Notes: a model not told the origin generated them from the sequence alone. A DNA stretch of 64,000 nt from Amycolatopsis cihanbeyliensis (GCF_006715045.1 NZ_VFML01000002.1:372001-436000); one strand, 5' to 3'. Positions 43,302-55,436 are shown, numbered from the stretch's first letter. Numbers and translations: made by a program.

Positions 43302-43742
43302 ATGTACGCGACTACCGTGCGCAGCACGTTCCGGCGGCTGGCCGCCGCGACCACCGTCGGCGCGGCGCTCGTCCTCGGTGCCGGTACCGCGCAGGCCACC
43401 GACATCCGGGCCGTCACCGACAACTACCTGTACAGCAAGTCCCTGTCCCAGTTCGCGCAGATCAGAGCCGACCGGCCGTACCCGAACCGGCTGGACTGGT
43501 CCACCGACGCCTGCTCCTGGTCCCCGGACAAGCCGCTGGGCTACGACTTCACCCGCGCCTGCCACCGGCACGACTTCGGCTACCGCAACTACAAGCGACA
43601 GGGCCGGTTCTCCGAACCGAACCGTAAGCGGATCGACGACAACTTCTACGACGACATGAAGACCATCTGCGCGGGCCGGTGGGCGTGCGACAGCGCCGCC
43701 TGGACCTACTACCAGGCGGTCCGCCAGTTCGGCGCCAGCTGA
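43302..43742 (+). CDS. Secreted phospholipase A2
   Basis: 146 residues beginning with a Sec signal peptide that ends around AQA (residue 31). The mature part has the PLA2 histidine/aspartate pair in ACHRHDFGYRNY, a Cys in DACSWSPDKPLGYDF, and two more in TICAGRWACDSAAW, forming the two disulfides of the prokaryotic group XIV enzymes. TACAAT (43215-43220) is a likely -10, and GAGGGA precedes the ATG. It ends before a strong terminator. Confidence 0.88.
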   Translation: MYATTVRSTFRRLAAATTVGAALVLGAGTAQATDIRAVTDNYLYSKSLSQFAQIRADRPYPNRLDWSTDACSWSPDKPLGYDFTRACHRHDFGYRNYKRQGRFSEPNRKRIDDNFYDDMKTICAGRWACDSAAWTYYQAVRQFGAS

Positions 43743-43748
43743 CCCGAG

Positions 43749-43790
43749 CCGCGTCCTCGGACCCGCCCACCAGCGGGTCCGAGGACGCGG
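43749..43790. terminator. Strong hairpin after the phospholipase gene
   Basis: Perfect 18-bp inverted repeat (CCGCGTCCTCGGACCCGC, loop CCACCA, complement) starting 7 bp after the stop codon. It lies between convergent genes, so it may also stop ftsK transcripts. Confidence 0.85.
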
Positions 43791-43806
43791 TCATGCTCGC
43801 TGCGTC

Positions 43807-43911
43807 GCCTACGCGGGCGGCGAACTCGCACACCGGAACGGCAAACTCACGTACGTGGGCGGCAAACTCACGTACGTGGGCGGCAAACTCGCGTACATGA
43901 GCGGCAAACAC
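43807..43911 (-). repeat. 21-bp intergenic repeat array 2 (five units)
   Basis: Read from 43911 to 43807 on the minus strand, five exact 21-bp steps start GTGTTTGCCGC or GAGTTTGCCGC; two middle units are identical (GAGTTTGCCGC then CCACGTACGT). It begins 4 bp after the ftsK stop codon and is preceded by CGGC, just as array 1 is preceded by CGGC. Reading through in frame gives VFAAHVR and EFAAHVR heptads. Confidence 0.8.
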
Positions 43912-43915
43912 GCCG

Positions 43916-46456
43916 CTAGTCGTCGCCTTCCGCGGCGGGCGGGCCACCGCCGCGCATCGTGTGCAGCACCGACTCCAGTTCCTCCGGCTTGATCAGCACG
44001 TCCCTGGCCTTGGAGCCTTCGGAGGGGCCGACCACTCCCCTGGTCTCCAGCAGGTCCATCAGCCTGCCCGCCTTGGCGAAGCCGACCCGCAGCTTGCGCT
44101 GCAGCATCGACGTGGACCCGAACTGCGAGGTGACCACCAGTTCCGTGGCCTGGAGCAGCACGTCGAGGTCGTCGCCGATGTCCGGGTCGATCTCCTTCTT
44201 CTCGCCTGCCTTGGCCGCGGTGACCCCGTCGGTGTAATCCGGCTCGGCCTGCTCCTTGGTGAAGTTGACGATCGCGTTGATCTCGTCGTCCCCGACGAAG
44301 CTGCCCTGGATCCGGGCCGGTTTACCTGCGCCCATCGGCAGGTACAGGGCGTCGCCCATGCCGATCAGCTTCTCCGCGCCGGGCTGGTCCAGGATGACCC
44401 GCGAGTCGGTGAGCGAGGAGGTGGCGAACGCCAGCCGGGACGGCACGTTGGTCTTGATCAGGCCGGTCACCACGTCCACCGAGGGTCGCTGGGTGGCGAG
44501 CACCAGGTGGATCCCCGCGGCCCTGGCCTTCTGGGTGATCCGCACGACCGCGTCCTCCACGTCCCGTGGGGCCGTCATCATCAGGTCGGCGAGCTCGTCG
44601 ACGATCGCCAGGATGTACGGGTACGGCTCGTACACGCGCTCGCTGCCCGGCGGGGCGGTGATGTCCCCGGAGCGCACCTTGCTGTTGAAGTCGTCGATGT
44701 GCCGGACCCGGTTGGCCTGCATGTCCTGGTAGCGCTGCTCCATCTCCTCCACCAGCCAGGCCAGCGCGGCGGCGGCCTTCTTCGGCTGGGTGATGATGGG
44801 GGTGATCAGGTGCGGGATGCCCTCGTAGGGGGTCAGCTCGACCATCTTCGGGTCGATCAGGATCATCCTGCACTCGTCCGGGGTGGCCCTGGCCAGCAGC
44901 GAGACCAGCATCGAGTTGACGAAGCTGGACTTACCGGAGCCGGTGGAGCCCGCCACCAGCAGGTGCGGCATCTTGGTCAGGTTCGCCGTGACGAAATGAC
45001 CCTCGATGTCCTTGCCGAGCCCGATCACCATCGGGTGCTCGTCCTTGGCTGCCTTGGTCGAGCGCAGCACGTCGCCCAGCAGCACCATCTCCCGGTCGGA
45101 GTTGGGCACCTCGATCCCGACGGCGGACTTGCCGGGTATCGGCGCCAGCAGCCGCACGTTGTCGGTCGCGGCGGCATAGGCGATGTTCTTGGTCAGCGCC
45201 GTGATCTTCTCGACCTTCACCCCGGGCCCGAGCTCGACCTCGTACCGGGTCACCGTCGGACCCCGGGTGAAGCCGGTGACCTGGGCGTCCACGTTGAACT
45301 GCTCCAGCACCCCGGCGATCGCCTCGATCATGGCGTCGTTGGCCTTGCTCCGGCTCTTCGGCGGCTCGCCGAGGGTGAGCAGGTCGGGTGGGGGCAGCTT
45401 GTAGTCGCCCTCGACGGTCCGGGTGACGGCCAGCGCGGTCTGCTCGCCCTTGCGGGACCTCGGCTGCTGTTCGGGGGCCTCGATCGGCTTGGCCTTGGCC
45501 CGGCTGGCCGCGGGCGCGGCCGGGGGACCGTCCTCGGCCGCCGCGCTCGCCCCCGTGGCCGGGCTCTCCTCGTTCCCGCTGGCCTGCCTGCGCCGGGACG
45601 GTTTGCGCAGCCGGACGGCGGCGGTGTCCGCCTCCGTGACCGCGGCGCGTTCCTCCGCGATGGCCTTGCGTTCGGCCTCGGCCGCCGCCCGCTCCTCCGG
45701 GTCGAGGCCCCAGTCCCGCAGCCGCTGCGGGATCTCCCGGACCGGGGTGGCGGTGAAGATCAACACGCCGTAGCCGAGGGCGAGGATCAGCAGCGGCACG
45801 GCCACCCAGGAGGTGACGCCCTTGGCGAGCAGCCCACCGGAGAACCAGCCGAGCCAGCCGCCCGCGTACATCTGGTCCTCGCCGGTGTCCGGCTTACCGT
45901 TGAACAGGTGCAGCAGGCCGAGCACGGACAGGGTGACCAGCAGGCTGCCGATCACCATCCGGGGGCGGGTCTCCGGCTTCGGCTCGGTCCGCATCAGCGC
46001 GACCGCGATGACGAACAGGGCCAGCGGCAGGGTCACCGAACCGGCGCCGACGACGCTGCGGGTACCGATCGCGACCCACTGCCCGATCGGGCCCGCGGCC
46101 TGCCACCACACCCCGACCGCCACGATCAGCCCGAGCGCGACCAGGCCGAGCGCCATCCCGTCGCGCCGATGCTCCGGCTCCAGCTCCCGGCTGCGGCCGA
46201 TCGTGCGGGCGAGCCCGCCGAGGCCCTTGGCCAGCAGGTTCCAGCCGCCGCGTACGGCCTTGCCGAAGCCGCCGCCGGAGGACGAACGCCGTGCCGCGGG
46301 CCGGCGTGCCGGGGGTTTACGGGCCGATGTCCGCGCGGGCGCCGGACGTGACCTGCCGGAGCCACGGGTCCCCTTGGCCGGCGCCTTACCGCGCCCGCCA
46401 GCACGTGACGTACTGCGTCCCTTACCAGGTCCCTTAGTCACCGACCCGCTCGCCAT
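43916..46456 (-). CDS. ftsK: DNA translocase FtsK
   Basis: Chromosome-dimer resolution motor at the septum. 846 residues: basic N-terminus, four membrane segments (about 100-260), a low-complexity linker with basic RLRKPSRRR and QPRSRKGEQ, then the motor with Walker A AGSTGSGKSSFVNS and Walker B AIVDELADLMM, and the C-terminal gamma winged-helix domain (TSMLQRKLRVGFAKAGRLMD). Counterpart of Rv2748c. Convergent with the phospholipase gene, with the repeat array 2 between them. Confidence 0.95.
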   Translation of the reverse strand: MASGSVTKGPGKGRSTSRAGGRGKAPAKGTRGSGRSRPAPARTSARKPPARRPAARRSSSGGGFGKAVRGGWNLLAKGLGGLARTIGRSRELEPEHRRDGMALGLVALGLIVAVGVWWQAAGPIGQWVAIGTRSVVGAGSVTLPLALFVIAVALMRTEPKPETRPRMVIGSLLVTLSVLGLLHLFNGKPDTGEDQMYAGGWLGWFSGGLLAKGVTSWVAVPLLILALGYGVLIFTATPVREIPQRLRDWGLDPEERAAAEAERKAIAEERAAVTEADTAAVRLRKPSRRRQASGNEESPATGASAAAEDGPPAAPAASRAKAKPIEAPEQQPRSRKGEQTALAVTRTVEGDYKLPPPDLLTLGEPPKSRSKANDAMIEAIAGVLEQFNVDAQVTGFTRGPTVTRYEVELGPGVKVEKITALTKNIAYAAATDNVRLLAPIPGKSAVGIEVPNSDREMVLLGDVLRSTKAAKDEHPMVIGLGKDIEGHFVTANLTKMPHLLVAGSTGSGKSSFVNSMLVSLLARATPDECRMILIDPKMVELTPYEGIPHLITPIITQPKKAAAALAWLVEEMEQRYQDMQANRVRHIDDFNSKVRSGDITAPPGSERVYEPYPYILAIVDELADLMMTAPRDVEDAVVRITQKARAAGIHLVLATQRPSVDVVTGLIKTNVPSRLAFATSSLTDSRVILDQPGAEKLIGMGDALYLPMGAGKPARIQGSFVGDDEINAIVNFTKEQAEPDYTDGVTAAKAGEKKEIDPDIGDDLDVLLQATELVVTSQFGSTSMLQRKLRVGFAKAGRLMDLLETRGVVGPSEGSKARDVLIKPEELESVLHTMRGGGPPAAEGDD

Positions 46457-46591
46457 GCCTCCTACGGTAACCGTTTGACCACTCTGATCACTGCTGCCAC
46501 TCGGGGCTCACCCGAAACATTTGTCCCGGTGGCACCAGTGGTACCGGAGCGGGCGTCCGGGCGGGGCCGCCCGCATGCCATGCTCTGCACC

Positions 46592-47413
46592 ATGTTCGCG
46601 CTGCATGACGCCGACAACGAGCCGACACGCCGGGGTACCGGCCCGCGGACGCCCCCGATCTGGCGCGCGATGCTGGCCGTGGACACGGCCGTGGTGCGCC
46701 TGGCCGGCCGGCTGAAGGTCACCGGCGGCCTGGCGAGCGAGCTACGCGGGCGTCCCCTGCTGATGGCCGCGAACCACATCGGCGTGTTCGACGCGTTCGT
46801 GCTGATGGCGGCCTGCCGCCGGATCGGTATCGCGCCGCGGTTCCTGCTGGCCGGCGGCCTGCTGGACGCGCCCGTGCTGGGCCCGGCGCTGCGCGCCAGC
46901 GGGCACCTGCGGGTGGATCGCGGCAAGGCCACGGCCATCGAGCAGTTCACCGCGGCCACCGAGGAGCTGCGCGCCAGCCGCGAACCGATCATCGTGTACC
47001 CGGAGGGCCGGATCAGCCACGATCCGGGCCTGTGGCCGGAGCGCGGCAAGACCGGAGCCGCCCGGCTCGCGCTGGCCGCGGGCACGCCGGTGGTACCGGT
47101 CAGCCAATGGGGCGCGCACGAGGCGGTGTACTGGGGCACGGAGACGGTCACCGGGATCCAGGACGTGCTGCCGCTGGCCCGGTCCGGGCTGACCGCGCCG
47201 CTGCGCAGGCCGACCTTCCGGGTGCACTTCGGTGAGCCGGTGGAGCTGTCCGAGTTCACCGCGGGCACGCCGGGGCACGCGGTACGGGCACACGCCAAGA
47301 TCATGCAGGCGATCACCGACGGGCTGGTGTCGCTGCGACGCGGTGAACCGGACCGCCCCCGCTTCCACGACCCGACCAGGCCGACCGACACCAGGAGCCC
47401 CTGGCGGCACTGA
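46592..47413 (+). CDS. 1-acylglycerol-3-phosphate O-acyltransferase-like protein
   Basis: Second PlsC-family protein in the window. NHIGVFDAF is the HX4D motif and YPEGRISHD the second motif. The ATG at 46592 gives 273 residues and CATGCT lies 7 nt upstream; ATGs at 46580 and 46475 are alternatives, the latter adding residues unlike the family. It lies downstream of ftsK in the divergent direction and before the EamA transporter. Lipid substrate not known. Confidence 0.8.
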   Translation: MFALHDADNEPTRRGTGPRTPPIWRAMLAVDTAVVRLAGRLKVTGGLASELRGRPLLMAANHIGVFDAFVLMAACRRIGIAPRFLLAGGLLDAPVLGPALRASGHLRVDRGKATAIEQFTAATEELRASREPIIVYPEGRISHDPGLWPERGKTGAARLALAAGTPVVPVSQWGAHEAVYWGTETVTGIQDVLPLARSGLTAPLRRPTFRVHFGEPVELSEFTAGTPGHAVRAHAKIMQAITDGLVSLRRGEPDRPRFHDPTRPTDTRSPWRH

Positions 47414-47469
47414 CGGGCGCCGAGGCCCACGAGCGATATTCGCTCGGTACCGGGACATAGGCTCATCGG

Positions 47470-48450
47470 GTGGTCACCGATGTCTCCCAGCGCTCACCCG
47501 GCTTCGTTCCCAGCCGTACCCGCGGCACCACGCTGATCATCCTCGCCTCGCTCTGTTTCGGCAGCTCGGGCGCGATCGGCAAACCCGCGATGCTGGCCGG
47601 GCTCGCCCCGGAGCAGGTGGCCGCCGCCCGGATCGGGCTGGCCGCGGTGCTGCTGGTGGCGGGCGTGGCGGTGGTGCGCCCCTCGTTGCTGCGGGTGCGG
47701 CGCGGGGAGTGGCCCCTGCTGGTGGCCTACGGCCTGCTCGGCGTCGCGGGTGTGCAGCTGTGCTACTTCATCGCGGCCGCGCGGATCCCGGTGGGCATCG
47801 CGATCCTGCTGGAGTTCACCTCGCCGGTGCTGGTGGCCCTGTGGGTCCGGTTCGTGCGCGGGGTGCGGCTGCCCCGGCCGATGTGGATCGGGATCGCGCT
47901 GGCCATGCTCGGCCTGGCCATGGTCGCGCAGGTCGGCGCGGGGCTGCGGCTGGACCCGGTAGGCCTGCTGGCCGGGCTCGGCGCCGCGCTGTGCTCGGCG
48001 GGCTACTTCCTGCTCGGCGAGCGCGGGGTCTCCTCCCGACACCCGCTCGGCATGATCACCTGGGGCATGCTGATCGGTGCGGTGGCCGTGTGCGCGGTGG
48101 CGCCGCCCTGGACGATGCCGGCCGCCGTGCTCGGTGTGCCGGCCGCGTTCGGGCCGTGGCACCCCCCGGTGTGGTTACTGCTGGTGCTGGTCGCGGTGTT
48201 CTCCACCGCGCTGGCCTACCTGGCGGGCATCACCTCGCTGCGGCACCTGCCGGTATCCGTGGCCAGCGTGCTGGCGCTGCTGGAACCGGTGGTGGCCGCG
48301 ACCGCGGCCTGGCTGCTGCTGGGCGAGGCGCTCGGCTGGCCGCAGGTGCTCGGGGCGGCCGTGCTGCTCGGTGGCGCCGCCCTGGTGCAACTCAACGACC
48401 CCGGCCCCCGGCACCCCGGTGGGGAACCGCTGCCGGTGGAGGCCACGTGA
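47470..48450 (+). CDS. EamA-family transporter
   Basis: Ten predicted membrane segments in 326 residues in two EamA repeats (IILASLCFGSSGAIGKPA and LLAGLGAALCSAGYFLLGERG). RhtA/YdcZ-like proteins export amino acids or drugs. The GTG at 47470 has TAGGCT 6 nt upstream, a leaderless pattern. Substrate unknown. Confidence 0.85.
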   Translation: MVTDVSQRSPGFVPSRTRGTTLIILASLCFGSSGAIGKPAMLAGLAPEQVAAARIGLAAVLLVAGVAVVRPSLLRVRRGEWPLLVAYGLLGVAGVQLCYFIAAARIPVGIAILLEFTSPVLVALWVRFVRGVRLPRPMWIGIALAMLGLAMVAQVGAGLRLDPVGLLAGLGAALCSAGYFLLGERGVSSRHPLGMITWGMLIGAVAVCAVAPPWTMPAAVLGVPAAFGPWHPPVWLLLVLVAVFSTALAYLAGITSLRHLPVSVASVLALLEPVVAATAAWLLLGEALGWPQVLGAAVLLGGAALVQLNDPGPRHPGGEPLPVEAT

Positions 48451-48535
48451 GCCCGCCGGGGTCCACCCAGGGAGGGAGGAAGACCGAACCCGGGAGGGAC
48501 GCCCCGTACCCGGGACGGCCAGCAGACTGCCGACC

Positions 48536-48643
48536 ATGCACCCCACCACTCGAGCCGAGCAGCGCCGGGCCCGTCGCGCGCTGCTGGCGCAGGTCCTCAC
48601 CGTCGGCTTCGCCCTGCTCATCGCGGCGGGCAGACGAAGCTGA
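48536..48643 (+). CDS. Possible small membrane protein (35 residues)
   Basis: MHPTTRAEQRRARRALLAQ followed by a hydrophobic VLTVGFALLIAA and a short basic tail: a basic amphipathic stretch and one membrane segment. CAGACT 7 nt before the ATG could be a leaderless -10. It is 6 bp from the convergent RNase J stop. Too short to be sure. Confidence 0.4.
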   Translation: MHPTTRAEQRRARRALLAQVLTVGFALLIAAGRRS

Positions 48644-48649
48644 CCGGAA

Positions 48650-51381
<2,732 letters not shown>

Positions 51382-51507
51382 TCACCCCGGGTTCAGGGCG
51401 ACGACCTGCGCGGGCGCCGGGATCGGCCGTTCCCGCCCCGCCACGGGCGAAGGATCGCCTGCTCCCCCTGCCGGGCGCGGGAACTTCTCCTGGCCGGCGC
51501 CGGACGG

Positions 51508-53019
51508 CTACCGGACGTTGCTGGACACGTACCCGTTCAGCTGGCCACCCGAGGCCGCCCGCGCCACGCAGAGCACCTGCCGCGTCGGGTCGCCGCTGTC
51601 CGGGACGCGTTCCCATTCCTCTTGCGCCGGGACGAGCGCGGCATAGTTGATCCGGTCCCGCTTCTCCGACTTGATCGTGTTGGTGTGGAAGCTCATCGCG
51701 CAGTGCGTCTCGGCGAACTCGCGCAGGTCCTGCTCGGGCGGGTAGTCGACCGGGGTGCTCTTGCTGCGGGAGTTGTTGCCGAGCGCGGTCACCCGGTCGT
51801 AGATCTCCAGCTCGTGCGGCTCGTCGCAGTCGGCCCTGTTCAGCTCGAAGTCCGGTCGCAACTGGCCACGATGGCAGCTGTAGGAACGGTCATCGATGCT
51901 GAGGTCACCGCCCTTGCCGTAGGTCATGGTCGGCAACATGGCCGGATCGGTGTCCGGGGCCGGCTCGAAGATCCATTTACCCAGGAAGAGGCCGCCGATC
52001 AGCAGGGCGACGGCGGCCACCGCGGCACCGGCCAGCAACAGGTTGCGCCTGGTCCGGTCCGGCGGCGCCGGCCGCGGCCCGGTGTGCCCGCCGACCATGG
52101 TGGGCGCCGCGCCGGAGTACAGCGCCGTCTGCTGCCCCCCGGGCGGGGTGGGCGCACCGGACTGGGTGCCCGCCATCGACAGCAGGCCGCGCGCCTGCTG
52201 GGCGGACAGCCGGGCATCCGGGCTGGAGATCAGCAGCCCCATGATCGCCGAGGCCAGCGGCCCCTGCGCGTGGGTGAGGTACGGGACCTCGTGCATGATC
52301 GCGTGCAGGGTGGCCGCGGTGGTCGGCCGTTCGAACGCGACCAGGCCCTCCACGGCGAAGAACAAGGTCGCGCCCAATGACCACAGGTCGGAGGCCGGCA
52401 GCGCCTCGTGCCCGGCGACCCGCTCCGGTGCCATGAAGGCGGGCGAGCCGACGATCATCCCGCTGGTGGTCAGCCGAGGGTCGTCCACGGCCTGCGCGAT
52501 GCCGAAGTCGGTGAGCTTCACCCGGCCGCCCGCGGTCACCATGATGTTGCCCGGCTTCACGTCGCGGTGCACGATCCCGGCCTCGTGCGCGGCCTGCAGG
52601 GCCGCCAGCACCTGCTCGCCGATGACGGCCACCTGCTGCGCGGACATCGGTCCGTGCCGCCGGACCAGTTCGGACAGTGTCGGGGCCTCCACCAGCTCCA
52701 TCACGATGTAGGTGGTGTCCCCCTCGGCGACCACGTCGTACACGGTGACCACCGCGGGGTCGTTCAGCCTGCCGCCGGTGCGGACCTCGCGCAGCACCCG
52801 CTCCTGGAACGTTCCGGCGTCCCGCGCACCCTCCGGGAGTCGCAACTCCTTGATCGCGACCTGCCTGCCGATCACCTGGTCCTCGGCCCGCCACACCACG
52901 CCCATGCCACCGCGGCCGAGCTCGCCCAGCAACACGTAACGCCCCGCGACCGAACGCGGGCCCGGTGTGGGCTGCGTCCGGTCAGCCTGGTGTGCCTGCT
53001 GGGTCTGATCATCGGTCAC
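51508..53019 (-). CDS. Membrane Ser/Thr protein kinase with extracytoplasmic Cys domain
   Basis: 503 residues. The kinase domain (about 28-270) has the P-loop GELGRGGMGVVWRAE, the VAIKELR lysine, HRDVKPGNIMV and DFGIAQ. A membrane segment lies at about 330-350. The outside part contains four cysteines and the pattern CDEPHELEIYDRV ... FAETHC ... VLCVARA, like a septum-formation domain. Start GTG at 53019 is preferred over GTG at 53028 because AAGGAGG is 10 nt upstream of it. Confidence 0.85.
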   Translation of the reverse strand: MTDDQTQQAHQADRTQPTPGPRSVAGRYVLLGELGRGGMGVVWRAEDQVIGRQVAIKELRLPEGARDAGTFQERVLREVRTGGRLNDPAVVTVYDVVAEGDTTYIVMELVEAPTLSELVRRHGPMSAQQVAVIGEQVLAALQAAHEAGIVHRDVKPGNIMVTAGGRVKLTDFGIAQAVDDPRLTTSGMIVGSPAFMAPERVAGHEALPASDLWSLGATLFFAVEGLVAFERPTTAATLHAIMHEVPYLTHAQGPLASAIMGLLISSPDARLSAQQARGLLSMAGTQSGAPTPPGGQQTALYSGAAPTMVGGHTGPRPAPPDRTRRNLLLAGAAVAAVALLIGGLFLGKWIFEPAPDTDPAMLPTMTYGKGGDLSIDDRSYSCHRGQLRPDFELNRADCDEPHELEIYDRVTALGNNSRSKSTPVDYPPEQDLREFAETHCAMSFHTNTIKSEKRDRINYAALVPAQEEWERVPDSGDPTRQVLCVARAASGGQLNGYVSSNVR

Positions 53020-53360
53020 TGTGCGCACGCCTCCTTCGGGTCCGGTGGGATGGTAGTCCGACCGTGTGAAGGCCGTACGGGTTCCGGGGTACCCGGCGCC
53101 GGCTCGACGGTCCGGTGCGCCATATGCGTGTCCTGGTCACCGGGGAGCCCCAGAGACGAGCCGCGGTCATTACCGGCCGGATTCGAGCACGCGAGGACTT
53201 TCCCCCGTTTTCGCGACTCGCGAAACGGGCGCGCGAACTTACCATGAAGAGGTGACGATTCGCAACGAACCGGTTACCCGAAGTATTCGTTGATCCGCAT
53301 GCGACCGCGGACGGGTCGGCGGCTGTCGGGGTACCGGGCGACACAGAGAGCAGGTCGGTC
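53020..53360. other. Divergent region between the kinase gene and the small Cys-rich gene
   Basis: 341 bp without a secure gene. It holds one imperfect hairpin at 53204-53229 (CCCGTTTTCGCG, loop ACT, CGCGAAACGGG), and possible short frames that I do not support. The ATG at 53361 is preceded by GAGCAGG. Confidence 0.5.
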
Positions 53361-53582
53361 ATGAGCATTCTCGGCACCATCAACAAGGCCATCGACAAGA
53401 GCGCGGAGGTCGCCGCACGGAGGGCACAGGCCAGGGAGAAGATCGTGGCCAGCGCCAAACCGAAGGCCGACCGGTGCCTGCACTGCAAGCGCCCCTGCGC
53501 ACCCACCGGGCTCGCGGTGACCTGGTGCCAGCACCGGCCCGCGTGCGTCCGGGCCGCGTCCCGGTACCTCTGCGAGGAATGA
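53361..53582 (+). CDS. Small Cys/His-rich protein, possible zinc ribbon
   Basis: 73 residues. A helical N-terminal half (MSILGTINKAIDKSAEVAARR) precedes CLHCKRPCAPTG and WCQHRPACVRAASRYLCEE: six Cys and two His that could bind one zinc. Not recognised. It stands alone between divergent and convergent genes. Confidence 0.6.
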   Translation: MSILGTINKAIDKSAEVAARRAQAREKIVASAKPKADRCLHCKRPCAPTGLAVTWCQHRPACVRAASRYLCEE

Positions 53583-53594
53583 GCGCGGCGCCGG

Positions 53595-53990
53595 TCAGTC
53601 CCCGGCCACCTCGTGCCCGGCGGCCCGCAGCGCGGCCGCGGCCCGGTCCAGGTCCGGTTCCTTCACCAGCACGTGGTCGGTGTCGAAAGTGGACAGGCTG
53701 AACAGCGCGACCCCCGCTGCGGCCAACTCGCTGGACAGCGCGGCGATGATCCCGGTCAGGGTGAACGCGAGCGGACCGCGCACGGTCAGCACCCGCCAGC
53801 CCCGCTCCGCCTCGGCGCCCTCCGGAACGCTGCCCGCGGGGCAGATCACCGAGGTCTCCGCCGGGGTGCGGGTGACCGACACCAGCTCGCTCCCGTCGGC
53901 TTGCAGCAGTTCCGCCGGCACCGTCGCGCCGGCGTCCAGCCGTGCCACGGCGTACTCGCCGGGCTGGATGTCGATGGCGAGCCTGCGCAT
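53595..53990 (-). CDS. ACT-domain protein
   Basis: 131-residue protein with the ACT fold pattern (WRVLTVRGPLAFTLTGIIAALSSELAAAGVALFSLSTFDTDHVLVKE). ACT domains of this stand-alone kind bind amino acids or regulate kinases. The ATG overlaps the thyX stop by 1 bp, so the pair is cotranscribed. Confidence 0.82.
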   Translation of the reverse strand: MRRLAIDIQPGEYAVARLDAGATVPAELLQADGSELVSVTRTPAETSVICPAGSVPEGAEAERGWRVLTVRGPLAFTLTGIIAALSSELAAAGVALFSLSTFDTDHVLVKEPDLDRAAAALRAAGHEVAGD

Positions 53991-54742
53991 TATCCTTCCA
54001 GGACCTTCGGGCTGGAAGCGACCTCGGTCCCGTCCGGCAGGGTCGAGATGGTGAAGTCGGCGAAGACGTTGTACGCGGCCTTCTGCAGGTGCCGCAGACA
54101 CTCCACGGCTAGCCTGCGGATCTCCACATCGGCGTGCTCGGTGGCACGCATGGCGATGAAATGCCGCCAGGCTCGGTAGTTCCCGGTCACCACGATGCGG
54201 GTCTCGGTGGCGTTCGGCAGCACCGAGCGGGCGGCCTGGCGGGCCTGCTTGCGGCGCAGGGTGGCGCTCGGCGCGTCGGCGAACTTCTTCTCCAGCCCGG
54301 CGAGCAGATCGGCGTAGGCGTCCACACTGGCCTGCGCCGCGGCGACGAACTTCTCGTGCAGCTCCGGATCCTCCGCGATCACCTCCGGCTCGACGAAGGC
54401 CGCGTTGCGCTCGGGCACGTAGCGCTGGGAGAGCTGCGAGTAGGAGAAGTGCCGGTGCCGGATCAGCTCGTGGGTGAGCGACCGGGAGATCCCGGTGATG
54501 TAGAAGGTCACCGAGCCGTGCTCGAGCACGGAAAGGTGGCCGACCTCGATGATGTGGTCCAGATAGCCGGCATTGGTCGCGGTCTTCGGGTTCGGCTTCT
54601 TCCAGGACTGGTAGCAGGCCCGGCCGGCGAACTCGGCGAGTGCCTGACCACCGTCGGCGTCGGTGGACCACGGCACGTCCTCCGGTGGGAAGAACTCGGT
54701 CTTCGCGATCAACTGCACCTTTGGCGACACGGTCTCTGCCAC
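53990..54742 (-). CDS. thyX: FAD-dependent thymidylate synthase
   Basis: ThyX methylates dUMP using FADH2 and methylenetetrahydrofolate. 250 residues with the diagnostic [13 protein letters not shown] motif, NAAFVEPEV, and [21 protein letters not shown]. Counterpart of Rv2754c. Start ATG at 54742. Confidence 0.95.
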   Translation of the reverse strand: MAETVSPKVQLIAKTEFFPPEDVPWSTDADGGQALAEFAGRACYQSWKKPNPKTATNAGYLDHIIEVGHLSVLEHGSVTFYITGISRSLTHELIRHRHFSYSQLSQRYVPERNAAFVEPEVIAEDPELHEKFVAAAQASVDAYADLLAGLEKKFADAPSATLRRKQARQAARSVLPNATETRIVVTGNYRAWRHFIAMRATEHADVEIRRLAVECLRHLQKAAYNVFADFTISTLPDGTEVASSPKVLEG

Positions 54743-54874
54743 GTTCGCTCCCTCGGACTCCCCTGGTCGGCTGCTGACTCGGGCAGCCTAACGGCCGCCC
54801 CCGACACTCCGATGGGCGGCGCGGGTGCCACCACCGCGGTGGCACCTCGACGGTGCCATGACGCCGCGACTGCC

Positions 54875-54903
54875 TTGAAAAGCACCATCGATGGTGTCAT
54901 TAT
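54875..54903 (+). promoter_or_regulatory. Promoter with nested palindromes before the RHH gene
   Basis: TTGAAA (54875-54880), 17 bp, then CATTAT (54898-54903), 6 nt before the ATG at 54910, so the RNA may be leaderless. The palindrome ACCATCGATGGT (54884-54895) lies in the spacer, and ATGGTGTCA (54891-54899) pairs with TGACACCAT (54917-54925). A second palindrome, CCACCGCGGTGG, lies further upstream at about 54831-54842. The RHH protein encoded next could bind here. Confidence 0.5.
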
Positions 54904-54909
54904 GATGTC

Positions 54910-55434
54910 ATGGATTTGACACCATACCTCAGCACGTTGCGAGAGGACCTCGCCACGGCGGCCTCCGCGGGGGACGAGCAGACCCGGCGGGCCGCGACCG
55001 TGCTGGCCGCGGCGCTGGAGCCGGCCGCCCGGCTGGCGCTGATGAACGCGCTCGCCGACCTGGCCGCCGAGGTCACGGCCGAGCTGCCGGATCACGTGGT
55101 GGACGTGCGCCTCGACGGGCGCGACGTCCGGGTGGTGGTCACCGGGACCGGTGACCACCAGGACGACACCGCCGAACGGGAGACTTCTCCTCCCCCGCCA
55201 CCGCCGATCGACGGGCGGGACATCAGCCGAATCACCTTGCGCCTGTTCGAACAGCTCAAGGGCCAGGCCGAGCAGGCGGCGTCCGCGCAGGGCGTCTCGC
55301 TGAACACCTTCGTCTCCCAGGCCGTGCAGGGCGCACTCCAGGGCAAGGGTCAGCGGCAGCACCAGCACGGCGAGCGACACCGGCAGGGCGGCGGCAACAG
55401 CGACTCCCGCCTGCACGGCTGGGTTCAGGGGTAG
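54910..55434 (+). CDS. Ribbon-helix-helix / HicB-like protein
   Basis: 174 residues. An N-terminal helical domain (RRAATVLAAALEPAARLALMNALADLA) is followed by the acidic linker and a C-terminal RHH-like unit ISRITLRLFEQLKGQAEQAASAQGVSLNTFVSQAV. The tail is Gln/His/Gly-rich. HicB-type annotation is common for this family, but no toxin partner is adjacent; the next gene, 2 bp away, encodes a DUF4097 protein. It may be a DNA-binding autoregulator. Confidence 0.65.
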   Translation: MDLTPYLSTLREDLATAASAGDEQTRRAATVLAAALEPAARLALMNALADLAAEVTAELPDHVVDVRLDGRDVRVVVTGTGDHQDDTAERETSPPPPPPIDGRDISRITLRLFEQLKGQAEQAASAQGVSLNTFVSQAVQGALQGKGQRQHQHGERHRQGGGNSDSRLHGWVQG

Positions 55435-55436
55435 TC

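Noticed and set aside
54910..55434. Complete toxin-antitoxin pair
   Set aside because: Only an RHH-like antitoxin-type protein is present; the partner is a DUF4097 protein, not a toxin.
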